From Dissulfurimicrobium hydrothermale (GTDB taxonomy: Bacteria > Desulfobacterota > Dissulfuribacteria > Dissulfuribacterales > Sh68): a stretch of DNA of 64,000 nt. The stretch lies in assembly GCF_022026155.1 (NCBI RefSeq), contig NZ_CP085041.1, forward strand, positions 1,024,306-1,088,305, written 5' to 3'. The translations under genes were made by a program, and so were the position numbers. The notes under the pieces are model-generated. The model was not told where the DNA came from. It ran no database searches and saw nothing but the letters and a program-made list of their open reading frames with translations. Positions 1 to 8,947 of the stretch are shown here, piece after piece (position 1 is the first letter of the stretch; each line of letters begins with the position of its first letter).

Positions 1-2
1 GC

Positions 3-1010
3 TTTTTTGACAGCGGTCTCGAACTAATCGTAGCTCAAAACGGCATCCCGGTCCATCTCCAGTTTGTTCCACCAGCCCCTGAAGGACGCTTTGGCGGGAC
101 TATGCTTGCAAATACATTTGATATCGTCCTCCAGACTGTCCGCCGTGTCCATGATGTCGATATAAAAAAGATTGTTATATTGGGGCCAAACAGTCATCTT
201 TGTCCGGAGACAATAGGGGAATATAGCATCTGGGTGCCTGATTGGGGCGCCTTTTTCAATGCCGGCGATCCATCTTTAATACCAAGATATCCAGAGTTGT
301 TTGGAGGTCTATTTATAGACAGGGTCTTTGATTTTGTCCCTGCATTGTGGCGTATTTCGTGGCATACCCAGACAGTATCGCAGTGGGCGGCTGCAGTCGC
401 CGCGGTCGGAGCCGCTGTCTTGTGGGCGGCTGGGCTGTATATTGATAAAGACATAAACGCAAGACTTAGGTTCGAGATGCAAGGGCGTAAAAGGATAGTT
501 GTCCAGGAGAGGGATGTCCTTCAAAAGATGTTGCCTCGGGAACAGGAGAGGGATGCCCTTCAAAGATTTATTAATCTCATGGCCGAATATGAGAGACAGC
601 CAAGACTTGATGCCATGGTGTCAGCGCTGACGCAGGCCATCCCGGAAGGCGTCAGCATCTCAGCACTTGAGATTGAGAGGATGCCGCTCCAGACCCAGGA
701 TGGTGTTCCGCGTCGGCCTCAAGTTACACAATCCGGCCCTGCACAGGCTCAAACCCAGGGCGGCGTCTTGCAGACTATGGTGGGGGCAGGTGAAGATGTG
801 CAAGATTTCTTTAAAAGGCCGTTTGATATCAAGATGAGCCTCGTTTCATCAGGAGATTACGGGCAGTGCAGGGATAGGTTCAATGGGATCGTCAGGGCCA
901 TCCAGTGCAGCGATCTGTTTGCAATCAGAGGTTCCCATTGGGAATACGACGAGCAGGAAGGCCTTGGTCGGCTTCATTGTCTGTTGTTATGGAAAGGTGG
1001 TAGGTCATGA
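3..1010 (+). CDS. PilM/PilN-like (MshI/GspL-like) pilus assembly protein, 5' truncated
   Basis: The frame is open from the left edge, so the N-terminus lies outside the window. The visible first part (to about base 330) resembles the end of an actin-like PilM/GspL cytoplasmic domain. It is followed by one membrane helix (bases ~380-440, rich in Ala, Val and Trp), a charged coiled coil, and a PilN-like periplasmic part with a Pro/Gln-rich linker. Such proteins form the inner-membrane alignment platform of type IV/MSHA pili or type II secretion. The gene overlaps the next one by ATGA. PilO-like, PilP-like and secretin genes follow in the order typical of MSHA loci (mshI, J, K, L). The fused PilM-PilN architecture is inferred; a GspL assignment is possible. 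Confidence 0.6.
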   Translation, partial: FFDSGLELIVAQNGIPVHLQFVPPAPEGRFGGTMLANTFDIVLQTVRRVHDVDIKKIVILGPNSHLCPETIGEYSIWVPDWGAFFNAGDPSLIPRYPELFGGLFIDRVFDFVPALWRISWHTQTVSQWAAAVAAVGAAVLWAAGLYIDKDINARLRFEMQGRKRIVVQERDVLQKMLPREQERDALQRFINLMAEYERQPRLDAMVSALTQAIPEGVSISALEIERMPLQTQDGVPRRPQVTQSGPAQAQTQGGVLQTMVGAGEDVQDFFKRPFDIKMSLVSSGDYGQCRDRFNGIVRAIQCSDLFAIRGSHWEYDEQEGLGRLHCLLLWKGGRS

Positions 1011-1504
1011 GACAGCATATTCCGACCCCATCTTTCATGACCGTTGTACTGGAGATGGCAGCGGTGATATTTTTTGCTGCATCGGTCTGGTTCATGACCG
1101 ATGCCATTGCAAAGAAGACAGGGCTTGAGAAGGCCATTCAGGTTATAGCGAATGAAGAGGCATCTATAAATACAATGAAAGGGCGCCTGCAGCTTTTCAA
1201 GGCCTTGAAGGCCAAATATATGCCTGCCGCCTCTGCAGGGAATGACACGCCTATCATCTGGGAGCGTGCCGATATTATATGGGATGACATAACTTTTGAA
1301 GAGCTCATGCGCAGACTATACGGTCTTTATCTTCACGATCGACCTTTTGTCCTTGAATCCTTTTTTGCTGGACATGAAGACAAAATAAACTATGATGAGT
1401 CAGGCGTGCAGGGCCGGCAGCCTACATCTGATGGGCCAAGTCAGGAAACCGGTGGGAAAATGACATTTCGTATAAAGGGATATTTTTTATGCCTGTGCCG
1501 TTAG
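1007..1504 (+). CDS. PilO/MshJ-like inner-membrane pilus assembly protein
   Basis: A 165-residue protein with a short cytoplasmic tail, one membrane helix near residues 10-32, and a predicted coiled coil followed by a small periplasmic domain. This is the layout of PilO/MshJ/GspM proteins, which dimerise with PilN-type partners in the inner membrane. No catalytic motif is visible and the family is too divergent to name from sequence alone. The call rests on topology and position between the PilN-like gene (4-base overlap) and the PilP-like gene (16-base overlap), which suggest translational coupling. The Cys-rich last residues (FLCLCR) lie within the overlap and may be constrained by the next gene's start. 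Confidence 0.5.
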   Translation: MRQHIPTPSFMTVVLEMAAVIFFAASVWFMTDAIAKKTGLEKAIQVIANEEASINTMKGRLQLFKALKAKYMPAASAGNDTPIIWERADIIWDDITFEELMRRLYGLYLHDRPFVLESFFAGHEDKINYDESGVQGRQPTSDGPSQETGGKMTFRIKGYFLCLCR

Positions 1505-2058
1505 ACAAGTTTAAGGACTGGTTGTTGGTTGCAGGGCCTTTGTCGTGTCTTGTAATGCTGAGTCTTTTCGCTATGTTGTCGGGTTATGAGTCAGGAGAGG
1601 GGAAAGGTCCCTTTGTCTCGTTTCCGCCGTTGCCTGACATATCCATCAAAGTGCCGCAGGCGGAATCTGTAAAGGGGCGATGCCCAAGTGTCTATGGTCT
1701 TGTCGCAGCCGGCCCGTTTGATCCATTTGGGAGACAGGCGCATATAATAGCAACCGGGGCCGGCAAACCCCAGCCCATGCTTGAAGAGCTTGTGCTGAGT
1801 CTCGTCGTGGTCACTGATCGTGGGCGTTACTGTCGGGTGAACGGCAGACTCCTCAGAGAGGGAGAGAAATGGGCTGGATTCACTGTTCAAAAGATTGAAC
1901 AGGGTGGGGCCTGGTTTGATACAGATGCCGGTCGTATATTTCTCAAACCAGGGCAGAAGGAAACCATTGCTCTGAGACCGGAAGATAGCAGTGACGGCAT
2001 CTCATCTGGCGATCGGCCTGGTGCCAGATCTAAGGCAAGGGGGAGAGGGAGCGCCTGA
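1489..2058 (+). CDS. PilP/GspC/MshK-like pilus protein linking to the secretin
   Basis: A 189-residue protein with one N-terminal membrane helix (about residues 10-32), a Pro-rich linker, a G-x-F-D-P-F-G segment near residue 76, and a small beta domain (residues ~98-155, including the stretch VVVTDRGRYCRVNGRLL). This pattern fits the PilP/GspC homology region, a periplasmic beta-sandwich that docks onto the N domains of the secretin. The C-terminus is basic and low complexity. The stop codon overlaps the secretin start by one base. The gene would bridge the inner-membrane PilN/PilO-like proteins and the outer-membrane pore. MshK, PilP and GspC cannot be separated here. Confidence 0.5.
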   Translation: MPVPLDKFKDWLLVAGPLSCLVMLSLFAMLSGYESGEGKGPFVSFPPLPDISIKVPQAESVKGRCPSVYGLVAAGPFDPFGRQAHIIATGAGKPQPMLEELVLSLVVVTDRGRYCRVNGRLLREGEKWAGFTVQKIEQGGAWFDTDAGRIFLKPGQKETIALRPEDSSDGISSGDRPGARSKARGRGSA

Positions 2059-3656
2059 TGAAGAGAAAGACAGTCTCTTTTTATTGCCCGTTGATTGTTT
2101 TGATAGCGGCCTTTATGCTTATCGGCGGTTGTGCACTTGGCCCCGGTCTCGAAAAGGGACAACCCGTTGCACATATTGTTCCGGCGACGCAGGATCTTTC
2201 CGCCCAGCCGAGCGTCGCTAATGATGTCGCTAATGATAAAGACGGGCCGATCGATCAAGCCCCTAGGTTTAAGTCCCTAAGTCCGCTTGATACGCAGATC
2301 GTGACACTTTCCTTTAATTCCGAGGATTACAAAAATATCTTGCAGGCCCTTGCGATGGCGGCCGGGCTTAATCTTGTTATCGATCCAGCTGTTGATGCAA
2401 TACTCAAGGACAACAGGACGCTTACGGCGGAATACCAAGAGAGGCCTGTCCGTGATGTCTTGGATTCAGTATGCAGGGCGCTGGATATATCGTGGCACGA
2501 GTCTGAGGGCACGATCTATGTAACTGCTACGGTTCAAAAGGTATTTAATCTTGATTTTTTGGCCTCTGTGCGTCAGTCAAAATTTACCGTAGGCGGCGAT
2601 GTCCTTGGCGGAGGTTATGGCAGTATCGGCGCAAGTGGTTCATCAAGCGGTTCGGCAGGGGGTGCCAATAACGCCAATAACGTCGTTACCCCGCTAACCG
2701 GAAGTTTTGAACTCACGGGTCAGACAGCTGATAAAGTTACGGATATCTACAAAAGTTTGGAGGACTCGCTTAAGGAGCGGATCGGTGATGGTGGATCTTT
2801 CTTTTTAAACCGTCAGACAGGGACGTTGCTTGTAAAGGCGAGACCGAGGATTGTCGACGAGATAGGCGTCTATCTCAGAGCGCTTCGTTCGAAATACAGG
2901 CGTCAGGTGCTTATAGAGGCGAATCTCCTAGAGGTGCAGCTTACGTCAGGGCATGAACTAGGCGTTGACTGGAGCAATCTTGAGGCGACGCTGAGCAGGA
3001 GTCCGCTCCAGACAACGGGTGCCAAATTCATAGTAAATAGTACTACGACTGCAAATGGCTTGTTGTATGGCCTCCATCTGTCCCAGCGTTATTATGATGT
3101 AAGTACGGTGCTCCACGCCCTTGAGCAGTATGGGAATGTCAAGACCCTCTCAAACCCCAGGCTGAAGGTTATGAATGGCCAGTCGGCCGTCATAAGCGTC
3201 GGCCAGTCGGTATCATACCTCAAAAGTCTTCAACAGAACCTGACATCTGGCGGCACCGGCGGCGGCATCACTACTTCAACCACTACGGCCGAGATCAGCT
3301 CCATCTTCGACGGCGTTCTTTTGGGTGTAACGCCGGTCATAGAAGGTGATGGTTTCGTGACACTTCATATAGTGCCGATAAAGAGCGATCTCATCTCGCT
3401 TGAAGAGCGGGAGTTCACCGGCGGGAACCGATATACCTTTCCTAAGGTGGATCTAAGGGAGGCCTCCACCGTACTCCGAGTCAGGTCCGGAGAGATGGTG
3501 ATTCTTGGCGGGCTTATTCAGGAGCGGAAGGAGGACAAGGGCTCTGGTGTGCCACTGTTAGACCGTCTACCATATGTCGGCAAGGCTTTCAAATACAATA
3601 TCGAGAGCAATAAACGTGTGGAACTCGTGATCCTTATGCAGGTAAAGATAATTTGA
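2058..3656 (+). CDS. mshL: Secretin of MSHA/type IV pilus type, lipoprotein
   Basis: A 532-residue outer-membrane secretin. A lipoprotein signal ends at a lipobox (IGGC, Cys near residue 25). An STN/secretin N-domain follows (residues ~75-130, containing ILQALAMAAGLNLVIDP). Then come a Gly/Ser-rich linker (residues ~180-215), a second N-domain, and the C-terminal secretin core (residues ~295-530) ending with the family signature VPLLDRLPYVGKAFK. The length is short for PilQ (usually about 700, with AMIN domains) and fits MshL/PulD-type proteins. The SD (GGAGAGGGAG) lies in the end of the upstream gene. The protein would form the pore through which the pilus emerges. MshL is favoured over GspD by size and neighbours. 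Confidence 0.8.
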   Translation: MKRKTVSFYCPLIVLIAAFMLIGGCALGPGLEKGQPVAHIVPATQDLSAQPSVANDVANDKDGPIDQAPRFKSLSPLDTQIVTLSFNSEDYKNILQALAMAAGLNLVIDPAVDAILKDNRTLTAEYQERPVRDVLDSVCRALDISWHESEGTIYVTATVQKVFNLDFLASVRQSKFTVGGDVLGGGYGSIGASGSSSGSAGGANNANNVVTPLTGSFELTGQTADKVTDIYKSLEDSLKERIGDGGSFFLNRQTGTLLVKARPRIVDEIGVYLRALRSKYRRQVLIEANLLEVQLTSGHELGVDWSNLEATLSRSPLQTTGAKFIVNSTTTANGLLYGLHLSQRYYDVSTVLHALEQYGNVKTLSNPRLKVMNGQSAVISVGQSVSYLKSLQQNLTSGGTGGGITTSTTTAEISSIFDGVLLGVTPVIEGDGFVTLHIVPIKSDLISLEEREFTGGNRYTFPKVDLREASTVLRVRSGEMVILGGLIQERKEDKGSGVPLLDRLPYVGKAFKYNIESNKRVELVILMQVKII

Positions 3657-3666
3657 TAATTAGGGA

Positions 3667-4554
3667 ATGAGCAGACTTTTTGATGCATTGAAGGAACTGG
3701 AGACGCGTGAAGGCGGAGGTCATGAGACACTTCACTATCTGGCGGAAAGGGACGATGGCGAAAGGCATGCCAAGAGACCCGTATGGGTAGCCCCACTCCT
3801 GGTAGTGTTGTTTTTTGTAGCAGTCGGTCTCGGCTTTATCGTCTCCATTAATCTGTGGTGGAGGGTAGGGGCGGCAGGGAAGACCGCTGTGACAGGTCTA
3901 AATAATATATCCCATGGCAAGGCCGCTAATGGCACGGACAATATGGCGCCGTCCGCACAGACCCAGATCCGACGGATCGGTAGGGATAAGGTCGCCCAAT
4001 CGTCTGCAGTGCAGACTGTCTCACCATCCATGCCCAGCGAAGACTTGAAAAATAAGGTCTCAATGCCAACAGCTGCGTTATATGGTTTTATGGCGACCAA
4101 GGCTGGAGATACCGCTTGTGAGCCGTATGTAGGTCAAATAGACCATAGCATCCAAAAGGATGCACGGAACAGGGTTTATGTTTCCAAAGAAGAAGATGCC
4201 GTGCCTGAAAATGGCGCAACAGGCGTCTCCCGGCAGCGTTTGCCAGTTGCACACATCTCACAGCCCGAGAATACGACGGACTTGATCCAGAAAAGTCTGA
4301 TCCAGCAGGCTGAAGAATATAGGCTGGCTGGGCGGATGGAAGATGCGGTTAGGTTGTATAGGACCATCTGGCGTAAAACCGGTGATGTAGATGTGGCCAA
4401 CAATCTGGGTGCAGCGCTTTTGGTGCTGGGCAGGACGAAAGAGGCGGAACAGGTCCTACAGGAGGCCTTAAAAAAGGCCCCTGCTGATATGGATATAAGA
4501 TTCAATCTCAATTTGGCCAGAGAAAAAGAAGGGGAGAATGGCAAGGTGCCGTAA
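3667..4554 (+). CDS. MshN-like membrane-anchored TPR protein
   Basis: A 295-residue protein beginning MSRLFDALKELETRE, an N-terminus typical of MshN/GspB-like proteins. A membrane helix lies at residues ~40-65. A long low-complexity periplasmic region follows, and two or so tetratricopeptide units occupy residues ~213-285 (A-E-Q-V-L-Q-E-A-L type helices). It begins 10 bases after the secretin and is probably the last gene of this pilus operon. MshN-like proteins are thought to help MSHA assembly, but the detailed role is unknown. The mshM-type ATPase that often sits between the secretin and mshN is absent at this position. The gene ends 6 bases before a convergent tRNA. Confidence 0.55.
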   Translation: MSRLFDALKELETREGGGHETLHYLAERDDGERHAKRPVWVAPLLVVLFFVAVGLGFIVSINLWWRVGAAGKTAVTGLNNISHGKAANGTDNMAPSAQTQIRRIGRDKVAQSSAVQTVSPSMPSEDLKNKVSMPTAALYGFMATKAGDTACEPYVGQIDHSIQKDARNRVYVSKEEDAVPENGATGVSRQRLPVAHISQPENTTDLIQKSLIQQAEEYRLAGRMEDAVRLYRTIWRKTGDVDVANNLGAALLVLGRTKEAEQVLQEALKKAPADMDIRFNLNLAREKEGENGKVP

Positions 4555-4560
4555 TGGAGA

Positions 4561-4638
4561 TGGCGTCCCCGACGGGATTTGAACCCGTGTTGCAAGCGTG
4601 AAAGGCTTGTGTCCTGGACCTGGCTAGACGACGGGGAC
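4561..4638 (-). tRNA. tRNA-Glu (anticodon TTC)
   Basis: The minus strand folds into a complete cloverleaf. A 7-bp acceptor stem starts GTCCCCG, the anticodon loop CTTTCAC gives anticodon TTC, the T-arm contains GGTTCAAATC, and the 3' CCA is encoded (TGG at 4561-4563). It closely resembles enterobacterial tRNA-Glu. It lies just upstream of the convergent pilus operon end and 26 bases from tRNA-Lys on the same strand, so the two are probably cotranscribed. Confidence 0.95.
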
Positions 4639-4664
4639 TCATTTTTTTGTCGCGGCGTTTGTTG

Positions 4665-4737
4665 TGGGCCGTGCTGGACTCGAACCAGCGACTCTCTGCT
4701 TAAAAGGCAGATACTCTACCTCCTGAGTTAACGGCCC
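4665..4737 (-). tRNA. tRNA-Lys (anticodon TTT)
   Basis: The minus strand reads as a 73-nt cloverleaf. A 7-bp acceptor stem GGGCCGT pairs with ACGGCCC, the anticodon loop CTTTTAA gives TTT, the T-arm contains GGTTCGAGTC, and the discriminator is A at 4665. The 3' CCA is not encoded, unlike the neighbouring tRNA-Glu, so CCA must be added after transcription. Confidence 0.95.
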
Positions 4738-4823
4738 AGCTCAAAGCCCTGTTAAATAGACCGCTATGGTTATCATGACAAACAGGTCTTGTCAAGCTCG
4801 ATCGGGCGCCTTGCTGGTACGCC

Positions 4824-5777
4824 TTATGAAACTTCCGGTGTGAAGGCGATGACGTCATCGATCCTTGATGTATTGGTAAGCAGCATCACAAGTCTGTCCA
4901 CTCCAAGAGACATCCCTGCGCATGGTTTAAGACTGTCGAGACAGGAAATAAACCTTTGCGGCCATGGATAATCTCTAAAACCAAGTCTTTTTCTTGCTAT
5001 CGTCCACTCTCTGAACCTCTCTTCCAATTCGTATCTGTCTGTTAGTTCCGAAAAGCCGTTCGCAAGTTCAATCCCGCCTATATAGAGCTCAACCCTCTCT
5101 GCAACAGATGGATTGCTGGGTTTAGGTCTTGCCATTGCAGCACACGAAGCTGGATAGTCCATAAGAAAGATAGGTCTGTCTTTAGGAAGGCCGGGCTCGA
5201 TCTTTGTCGCCATGTCTTCATTAAATCTGTTCGGATCAGGCCATGGGCCTGGACACCAACCTGCATATCTTATGAAGGCGTCTTCAACGGTAAGGCGGGT
5301 GAAAGGCGGCCTTATGTCTATGACATTTCGTCCGTAAACAACCCCTTCTCCGTCCAGACCGATTGCCTTGGCTGTAGTCTGTAATATGGCTTCGCAGTCA
5401 GCCATGAGATCTTTGTAATCAGCGTCTGTCCTGTACCATTCAAGCATAGTAAATTCCGGTAGGTGCCTGTCTCCGCGCTCGCCCCTTCGGAAGACAGGTC
5501 CAAGCTGATAGATGCGGTTTAGTCCTTCGCTCAAAAGGCGCTTGAGATTCAACTCAGGGGATGGAATGAGGTACATGGATCCGCTGCCATGGACGTCGGT
5601 CGTCCGAAATGTCTCGATATACGGTTCAGGGGCGAGTGTATTTACAAGGATTGGGGTGTGCACCTCCAGAAACCCTTCTCCTTCAAGCCATGAGCGTATG
5701 GCCGATATAATCTTTGAACGGATCTTGAGCCTTTCGTGTCTGGCTACTCGTCCGTTATTTCTTGACCCGCTCGACAT
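4824..5777 (-). CDS. epmA: EF-P--(R)-beta-lysine ligase EpmA (GenX/PoxA)
   Basis: A 317-residue class II lysyl-tRNA synthetase paralogue without the anticodon-binding domain. It attaches a lysine derivative to a conserved lysine of elongation factor P. Class II motif 2 is visible as FRRGERGDRHLPEFTMLEWY (residues ~91-110). Motif 3 is near the C-terminus as G-V-D-R-L-V-M-L-L. Length matches E. coli EpmA (325). The ATG at 5777 is preferred to an upstream TTG at 5798. Either start lies inside the 3' end of efp, so the two genes overlap and enzyme and substrate are probably translationally coupled. The lysine 2,3-aminomutase EpmB, which supplies beta-lysine in enterobacteria, is not in this window. 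Confidence 0.9.
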   Translation of the reverse strand: MSSGSRNNGRVARHERLKIRSKIISAIRSWLEGEGFLEVHTPILVNTLAPEPYIETFRTTDVHGSGSMYLIPSPELNLKRLLSEGLNRIYQLGPVFRRGERGDRHLPEFTMLEWYRTDADYKDLMADCEAILQTTAKAIGLDGEGVVYGRNVIDIRPPFTRLTVEDAFIRYAGWCPGPWPDPNRFNEDMATKIEPGLPKDRPIFLMDYPASCAAMARPKPSNPSVAERVELYIGGIELANGFSELTDRYELEERFREWTIARKRLGFRDYPWPQRFISCLDSLKPCAGMSLGVDRLVMLLTNTSRIDDVIAFTPEVS

Positions 5778-6318
5778 ATTGGCCCGTGCGGGTGTCAATC
5801 TTCAGAACCTCTCCCTCTTCGATAAAGAGGGGTACCTGTATTTCGTAGCCTGTCTCAAGGGTGGCCGGCTTCGTGGCGCCTGTGGCTGTATCGCCCCTTA
5901 CCCCGGGATCGGATTTTATAACCTGCAGCTCGACGAATATCGGAAGCGATACGTCTATGGGATTGCCCTCAAAGAAAAGGATGTCAACCTCTGTATTTTC
6001 TTTCAGGAAGTTTTTTGCCTCACCGACCTGGGATTCCGTCATGCTCACCTGATCGAACTTGACGGTATCCATGAAGTGGTAGCCATCCCCGTCTTTGTAG
6101 AGAAACTGCATATGTCTTTCTTCAAGGTTTGCAGGCTCAAATTTTTCGCCTGAGCGATAGGTGCGGTCTATGGTATATCCAGTTATCATATTTTTAAGTT
6201 TGCATCTGTAAAGCGCCTGGCCCTTGCCCGGTTTCGAGAATTGAAAATCGGTAATGAGATATGGGTTTCCATCGATTACTATCTTTAAACCCTTTCTCAA
6301 GTCTGAAGAATCATACAT
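5755..6318 (-). CDS. efp: Elongation factor P
   Basis: A 187-residue EF-P, which enters the ribosomal E site and relieves stalling at polyproline stretches. It starts MYDSSDLRKG, with GGAG 9 bases upstream. The KOW-like domain I has the modification loop SKPGKGQA, placing the modified lysine at K32. The two OB-fold domains follow, including the signature GYEIQVPLFIEEGE near the C-terminus. Lys at the loop tip is what EpmA modifies (Arg would imply EarP), and epmA overlaps this gene directly downstream. The set acyP, efp, epmA shares one strand and a promoter at 6725-6753. Confidence 0.97.
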   Translation of the reverse strand: MYDSSDLRKGLKIVIDGNPYLITDFQFSKPGKGQALYRCKLKNMITGYTIDRTYRSGEKFEPANLEERHMQFLYKDGDGYHFMDTVKFDQVSMTESQVGEAKNFLKENTEVDILFFEGNPIDVSLPIFVELQVIKSDPGVRGDTATGATKPATLETGYEIQVPLFIEEGEVLKIDTRTGQYVERVKK

Positions 6319-6406
6319 TGGCTTGTCTCCGGTTTTATTTTTTGCGAAAGCCATCAATAAAATAGAAATAGGGAAAATTCAAGTAGTGTAGCTGCCGATT
6401 CATCAA

Positions 6407-6688
6407 TCAATATCGCATCGAAAAACGGTCGAATTCCCCTGTAGCTTCCTGTTCCTGCACCTCGATGTTGGTCACGTGGGCATACGGCGGCCCTTTGCGG
6501 CACCATGATATGAACGCGTCTATGGCCTCGGACGATCCCTCGGCTACGAGTTCCACTCTGCCGTCGGCAAGATTTTTCACCCAGCCTGTAAGGTCCAACT
6601 GCATAGCCTTATCCATTGCGGATGCCCTGTAAAATACACCTTGCACCCTCCCGCTTATGAATGCGTGGATACGTCTCTGAATACCCAT
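6407..6688 (-). CDS. acyP: Acylphosphatase
   Basis: A 93-residue acylphosphatase that hydrolyses carboxyl-phosphate bonds such as acetyl phosphate. The catalytic arginine lies in the N-terminal loop GRVQGVFYR (R22) and the catalytic asparagine in GWVKNLADG (N39); both are present. Length is normal for the small alpha/beta family. A good SD (GGAGG, 7 bases before ATG) sets the start. It is the first gene of the acyP-efp-epmA set, 88 bases before efp. Confidence 0.93.
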   Translation of the reverse strand: MGIQRRIHAFISGRVQGVFYRASAMDKAMQLDLTGWVKNLADGRVELVAEGSSEAIDAFISWCRKGPPYAHVTNIEVQEQEATGEFDRFSMRY

Positions 6689-6724
6689 GATCGTGCCTCC
6701 GCATCATTATTATTTTATATTAAT

Positions 6725-6753
6725 TTTATAATTTCCGATTTTGAGAAGGGCAA
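6725..6753 (-). promoter_or_regulatory. Sigma-70-type promoter for acyP-efp-epmA
   Basis: On the minus strand, -35 TTGCCC (6753-6748) and -10 TATAAA (6730-6725) are separated by exactly 17 bases. They lie about 37 bases upstream of the acyP start in an AT-rich divergent intergenic region shared with the U32 gene. No equally good promoter was seen for the U32 gene. Confidence 0.55.
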
Positions 6754-6823
6754 GGTTTGTTTTTTTGAGGAATGATGATCCGGCATGTTTTTTTAGTTTT
6801 CCTTTGATGTAATCCTTGATATC

Positions 6824-8929
6824 ATGACGATCATGTCAAAAGAGATTGAATTGCTTGCGCCGGCTGGGACCAATGAGACCTTCTGGGCCGCGATTGAAAA
6901 CGGTGCGGACGCTGTATATCTAGGGCTTAAAGACCTTAATGCAAGGGCGCTTGCCAGGAATTTTTCTGTTGAAGAGGTGGCTGGCCTTACGGACGCTGCG
7001 CACTCAAGGGGCAGAAAGGTCTTTGTGGCCATGAATTCCCTTGTGAGAGAGGATGAGATCCCGAAGGCCGTTGGCGTGCTCTCGGCCCTTGAGGCAATCA
7101 AGGTGGATGCCCTGATCATTCAGGACCTTGGTCTCTGGCGGCTTGCGCGGAGGTATTTTCCAGGGCTTCGTCTTCATGCAAGTACCCTGATGGCCGTTCA
7201 CAATTCCTACGGCGTAAAGATGGCCAAACGGATGGATTTCAGTCGAGTGGTGCTCGCGAGAGAGATGACCCTCGATGAGATAAGTGCGGCTGCAGTCGCC
7301 GCAGCAATAGAGACAGAGGTTTTTGTCCACGGTGCCATGTGTTTCAGTTATTCTGGATTGTGTTTCTTCAGCAGCTATTTCGGTGGAAAATCGGGTCTAA
7401 GGGGCCGCTGTGTCCAGCCATGCCGTCGCCGTTATACATGGGAGGGAAAGACAGGCGCTTATTTCTCCATGGGGGATCTTTCCGGCCTCGACGTGGTGGA
7501 TGACCTGAGACGCATCGGGGTAAGATCATTGAAAATAGAAGGTAGGCTTCGGCCTCCTAGTTATGTGGCCTCGGTGGTCAAGGCATACAGGATGGTGATC
7601 GACCACCCAGGAGATGTCGATGTGCTTTCCGCAGCATGGGAGCTAGTCCAAGGTGCGTTCGGCCGTGCATATACAAAAGGGTATTTTCATAACGATACGC
7701 CAGGAGACGCGATCCTCCCCTGGCGTATGACAAATACCGGTGTATTTATTGGCAAGGTGCTTGACTATAAAAGGGGGCAGCTCCTTGTGGACGTTAGGCT
7801 CGATCTGGAACTTGGCGACCGCTTGCGCATAGTTTATCGGGATAGGAAAAGCCAGCAGAGTTTTTTGTGTACCGGTCTTATTGAGACAGAAGATGGCCAG
7901 GTCTGGATAAAGACCGGTGGATTGCTAAAAGACCCGAGAGGTGCGTTGATATTCCGCGCCGACACGGCGAGAGGCATTGGTTTTGAGAGATCTGCTGCCA
8001 GGGTCTACATGGTAAACAAGGCCTCGTTTACAGCCATTATGAAAAAGGCGCATATTGAGGCACAGGATGTCCTCATGAATATGCCTGCGGGACTCAGGTC
8101 GTCCGAGGCTGGTAGATTTGTTAAAAAACAGGCCTCAATAGATGTCTGGGTCAGAATTCCAGAACCGCGCGCCCTCACCCTTACAAAGGATTTTGATATT
8201 AAGGGGGCAATACTACCTATAACACCTTGGAATTTAAGGTCATTAAAGGGCAGGGTGCGGACATGGCTCAATGACATGGAAATCGTCTGGTCTCTCCCGG
8301 CCATCATCCATGAAGCCGAAATGGCCTTTTATAAAGAGGCATTGAAGCGTCTCGTCAGGCAGGGTTTCGGCAAGTTTGAAGTAGCCAATCTCGGTGCCCT
8401 TGCTGTCTTGGAAGAGGTCCTTTCTGACAAGGATCTGAAAAGACAGAGGCGTAAAGCCACTATATTCGGTTTCTATACCCTGAATTTGTTGAACTCACAG
8501 GCCCTTATAGGCGCCAAGGGACTTGGTGTGGACATCCCTCAATTTTCCATCGAGACGGATCAGGAAAATGCAAGATGTGCTACTAACTCGGCCCCTTTCG
8601 TACAGACTGCATTTACAGTCTTTTCATACATACCAGTTGTCACGAGTCGCATCGCCCTCAAGAACTTCAACTATCTCGGGCCTATAATCAGTCCCAAGGG
8701 GGAACGTTTTTATTGGCACAGGGAGGCAGGTAGAGGGGTTCTCTTGTCCGAAAAGCCGTTTTCGCTTCTCAACAAACAAGCCGAGCTGAAAGATGCCGGC
8801 TTTTCCATCTGGATTATAGATCTTTCATATCGGATTAAATCCAAACATATGCCGCGCGGCAGAACCGGCGGTCCTGCCCTGCTTCGTATCCCGGCAAAGG
8901 CCTTTAATTTCTTTGATAGATTGGAATAG
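6824..8929 (+). CDS. U32 family peptidase/hydroxylase-like protein
   Basis: A 701-residue U32-family protein. The N-terminal TIM-barrel-like domain starts with LLAPAG and A-D-A-V-Y-L-G-L (residues ~8-33). The family signature, with cysteines in HGAMC, SGLC and [11 protein letters not shown], lies at residues ~165-202 and is an expected iron-sulfur ligand set. A C-terminal extension (residues ~290-701) resembles long U32 members such as RlhA, which makes 5-hydroxycytidine in 23S rRNA in E. coli; other members hydroxylate ubiquinone or tRNA. The substrate here cannot be told. ATG at 6824 and ATG at 6833 are both possible; neither has a clear SD. It is convergent with lon, 18 bases apart. Confidence 0.85.
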   Translation: MTIMSKEIELLAPAGTNETFWAAIENGADAVYLGLKDLNARALARNFSVEEVAGLTDAAHSRGRKVFVAMNSLVREDEIPKAVGVLSALEAIKVDALIIQDLGLWRLARRYFPGLRLHASTLMAVHNSYGVKMAKRMDFSRVVLAREMTLDEISAAAVAAAIETEVFVHGAMCFSYSGLCFFSSYFGGKSGLRGRCVQPCRRRYTWEGKTGAYFSMGDLSGLDVVDDLRRIGVRSLKIEGRLRPPSYVASVVKAYRMVIDHPGDVDVLSAAWELVQGAFGRAYTKGYFHNDTPGDAILPWRMTNTGVFIGKVLDYKRGQLLVDVRLDLELGDRLRIVYRDRKSQQSFLCTGLIETEDGQVWIKTGGLLKDPRGALIFRADTARGIGFERSAARVYMVNKASFTAIMKKAHIEAQDVLMNMPAGLRSSEAGRFVKKQASIDVWVRIPEPRALTLTKDFDIKGAILPITPWNLRSLKGRVRTWLNDMEIVWSLPAIIHEAEMAFYKEALKRLVRQGFGKFEVANLGALAVLEEVLSDKDLKRQRRKATIFGFYTLNLLNSQALIGAKGLGVDIPQFSIETDQENARCATNSAPFVQTAFTVFSYIPVVTSRIALKNFNYLGPIISPKGERFYWHREAGRGVLLSEKPFSLLNKQAELKDAGFSIWIIDLSYRIKSKHMPRGRTGGPALLRIPAKAFNFFDRLE

Positions 8930-8947
8930 TCAAGCGGCCTTAAGAAA

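Noticed and set aside
5512-6153. A 213-codon plus-strand frame across epmA and efp
   Set aside because: It is antisense to two clearly recognised genes and has no family features.
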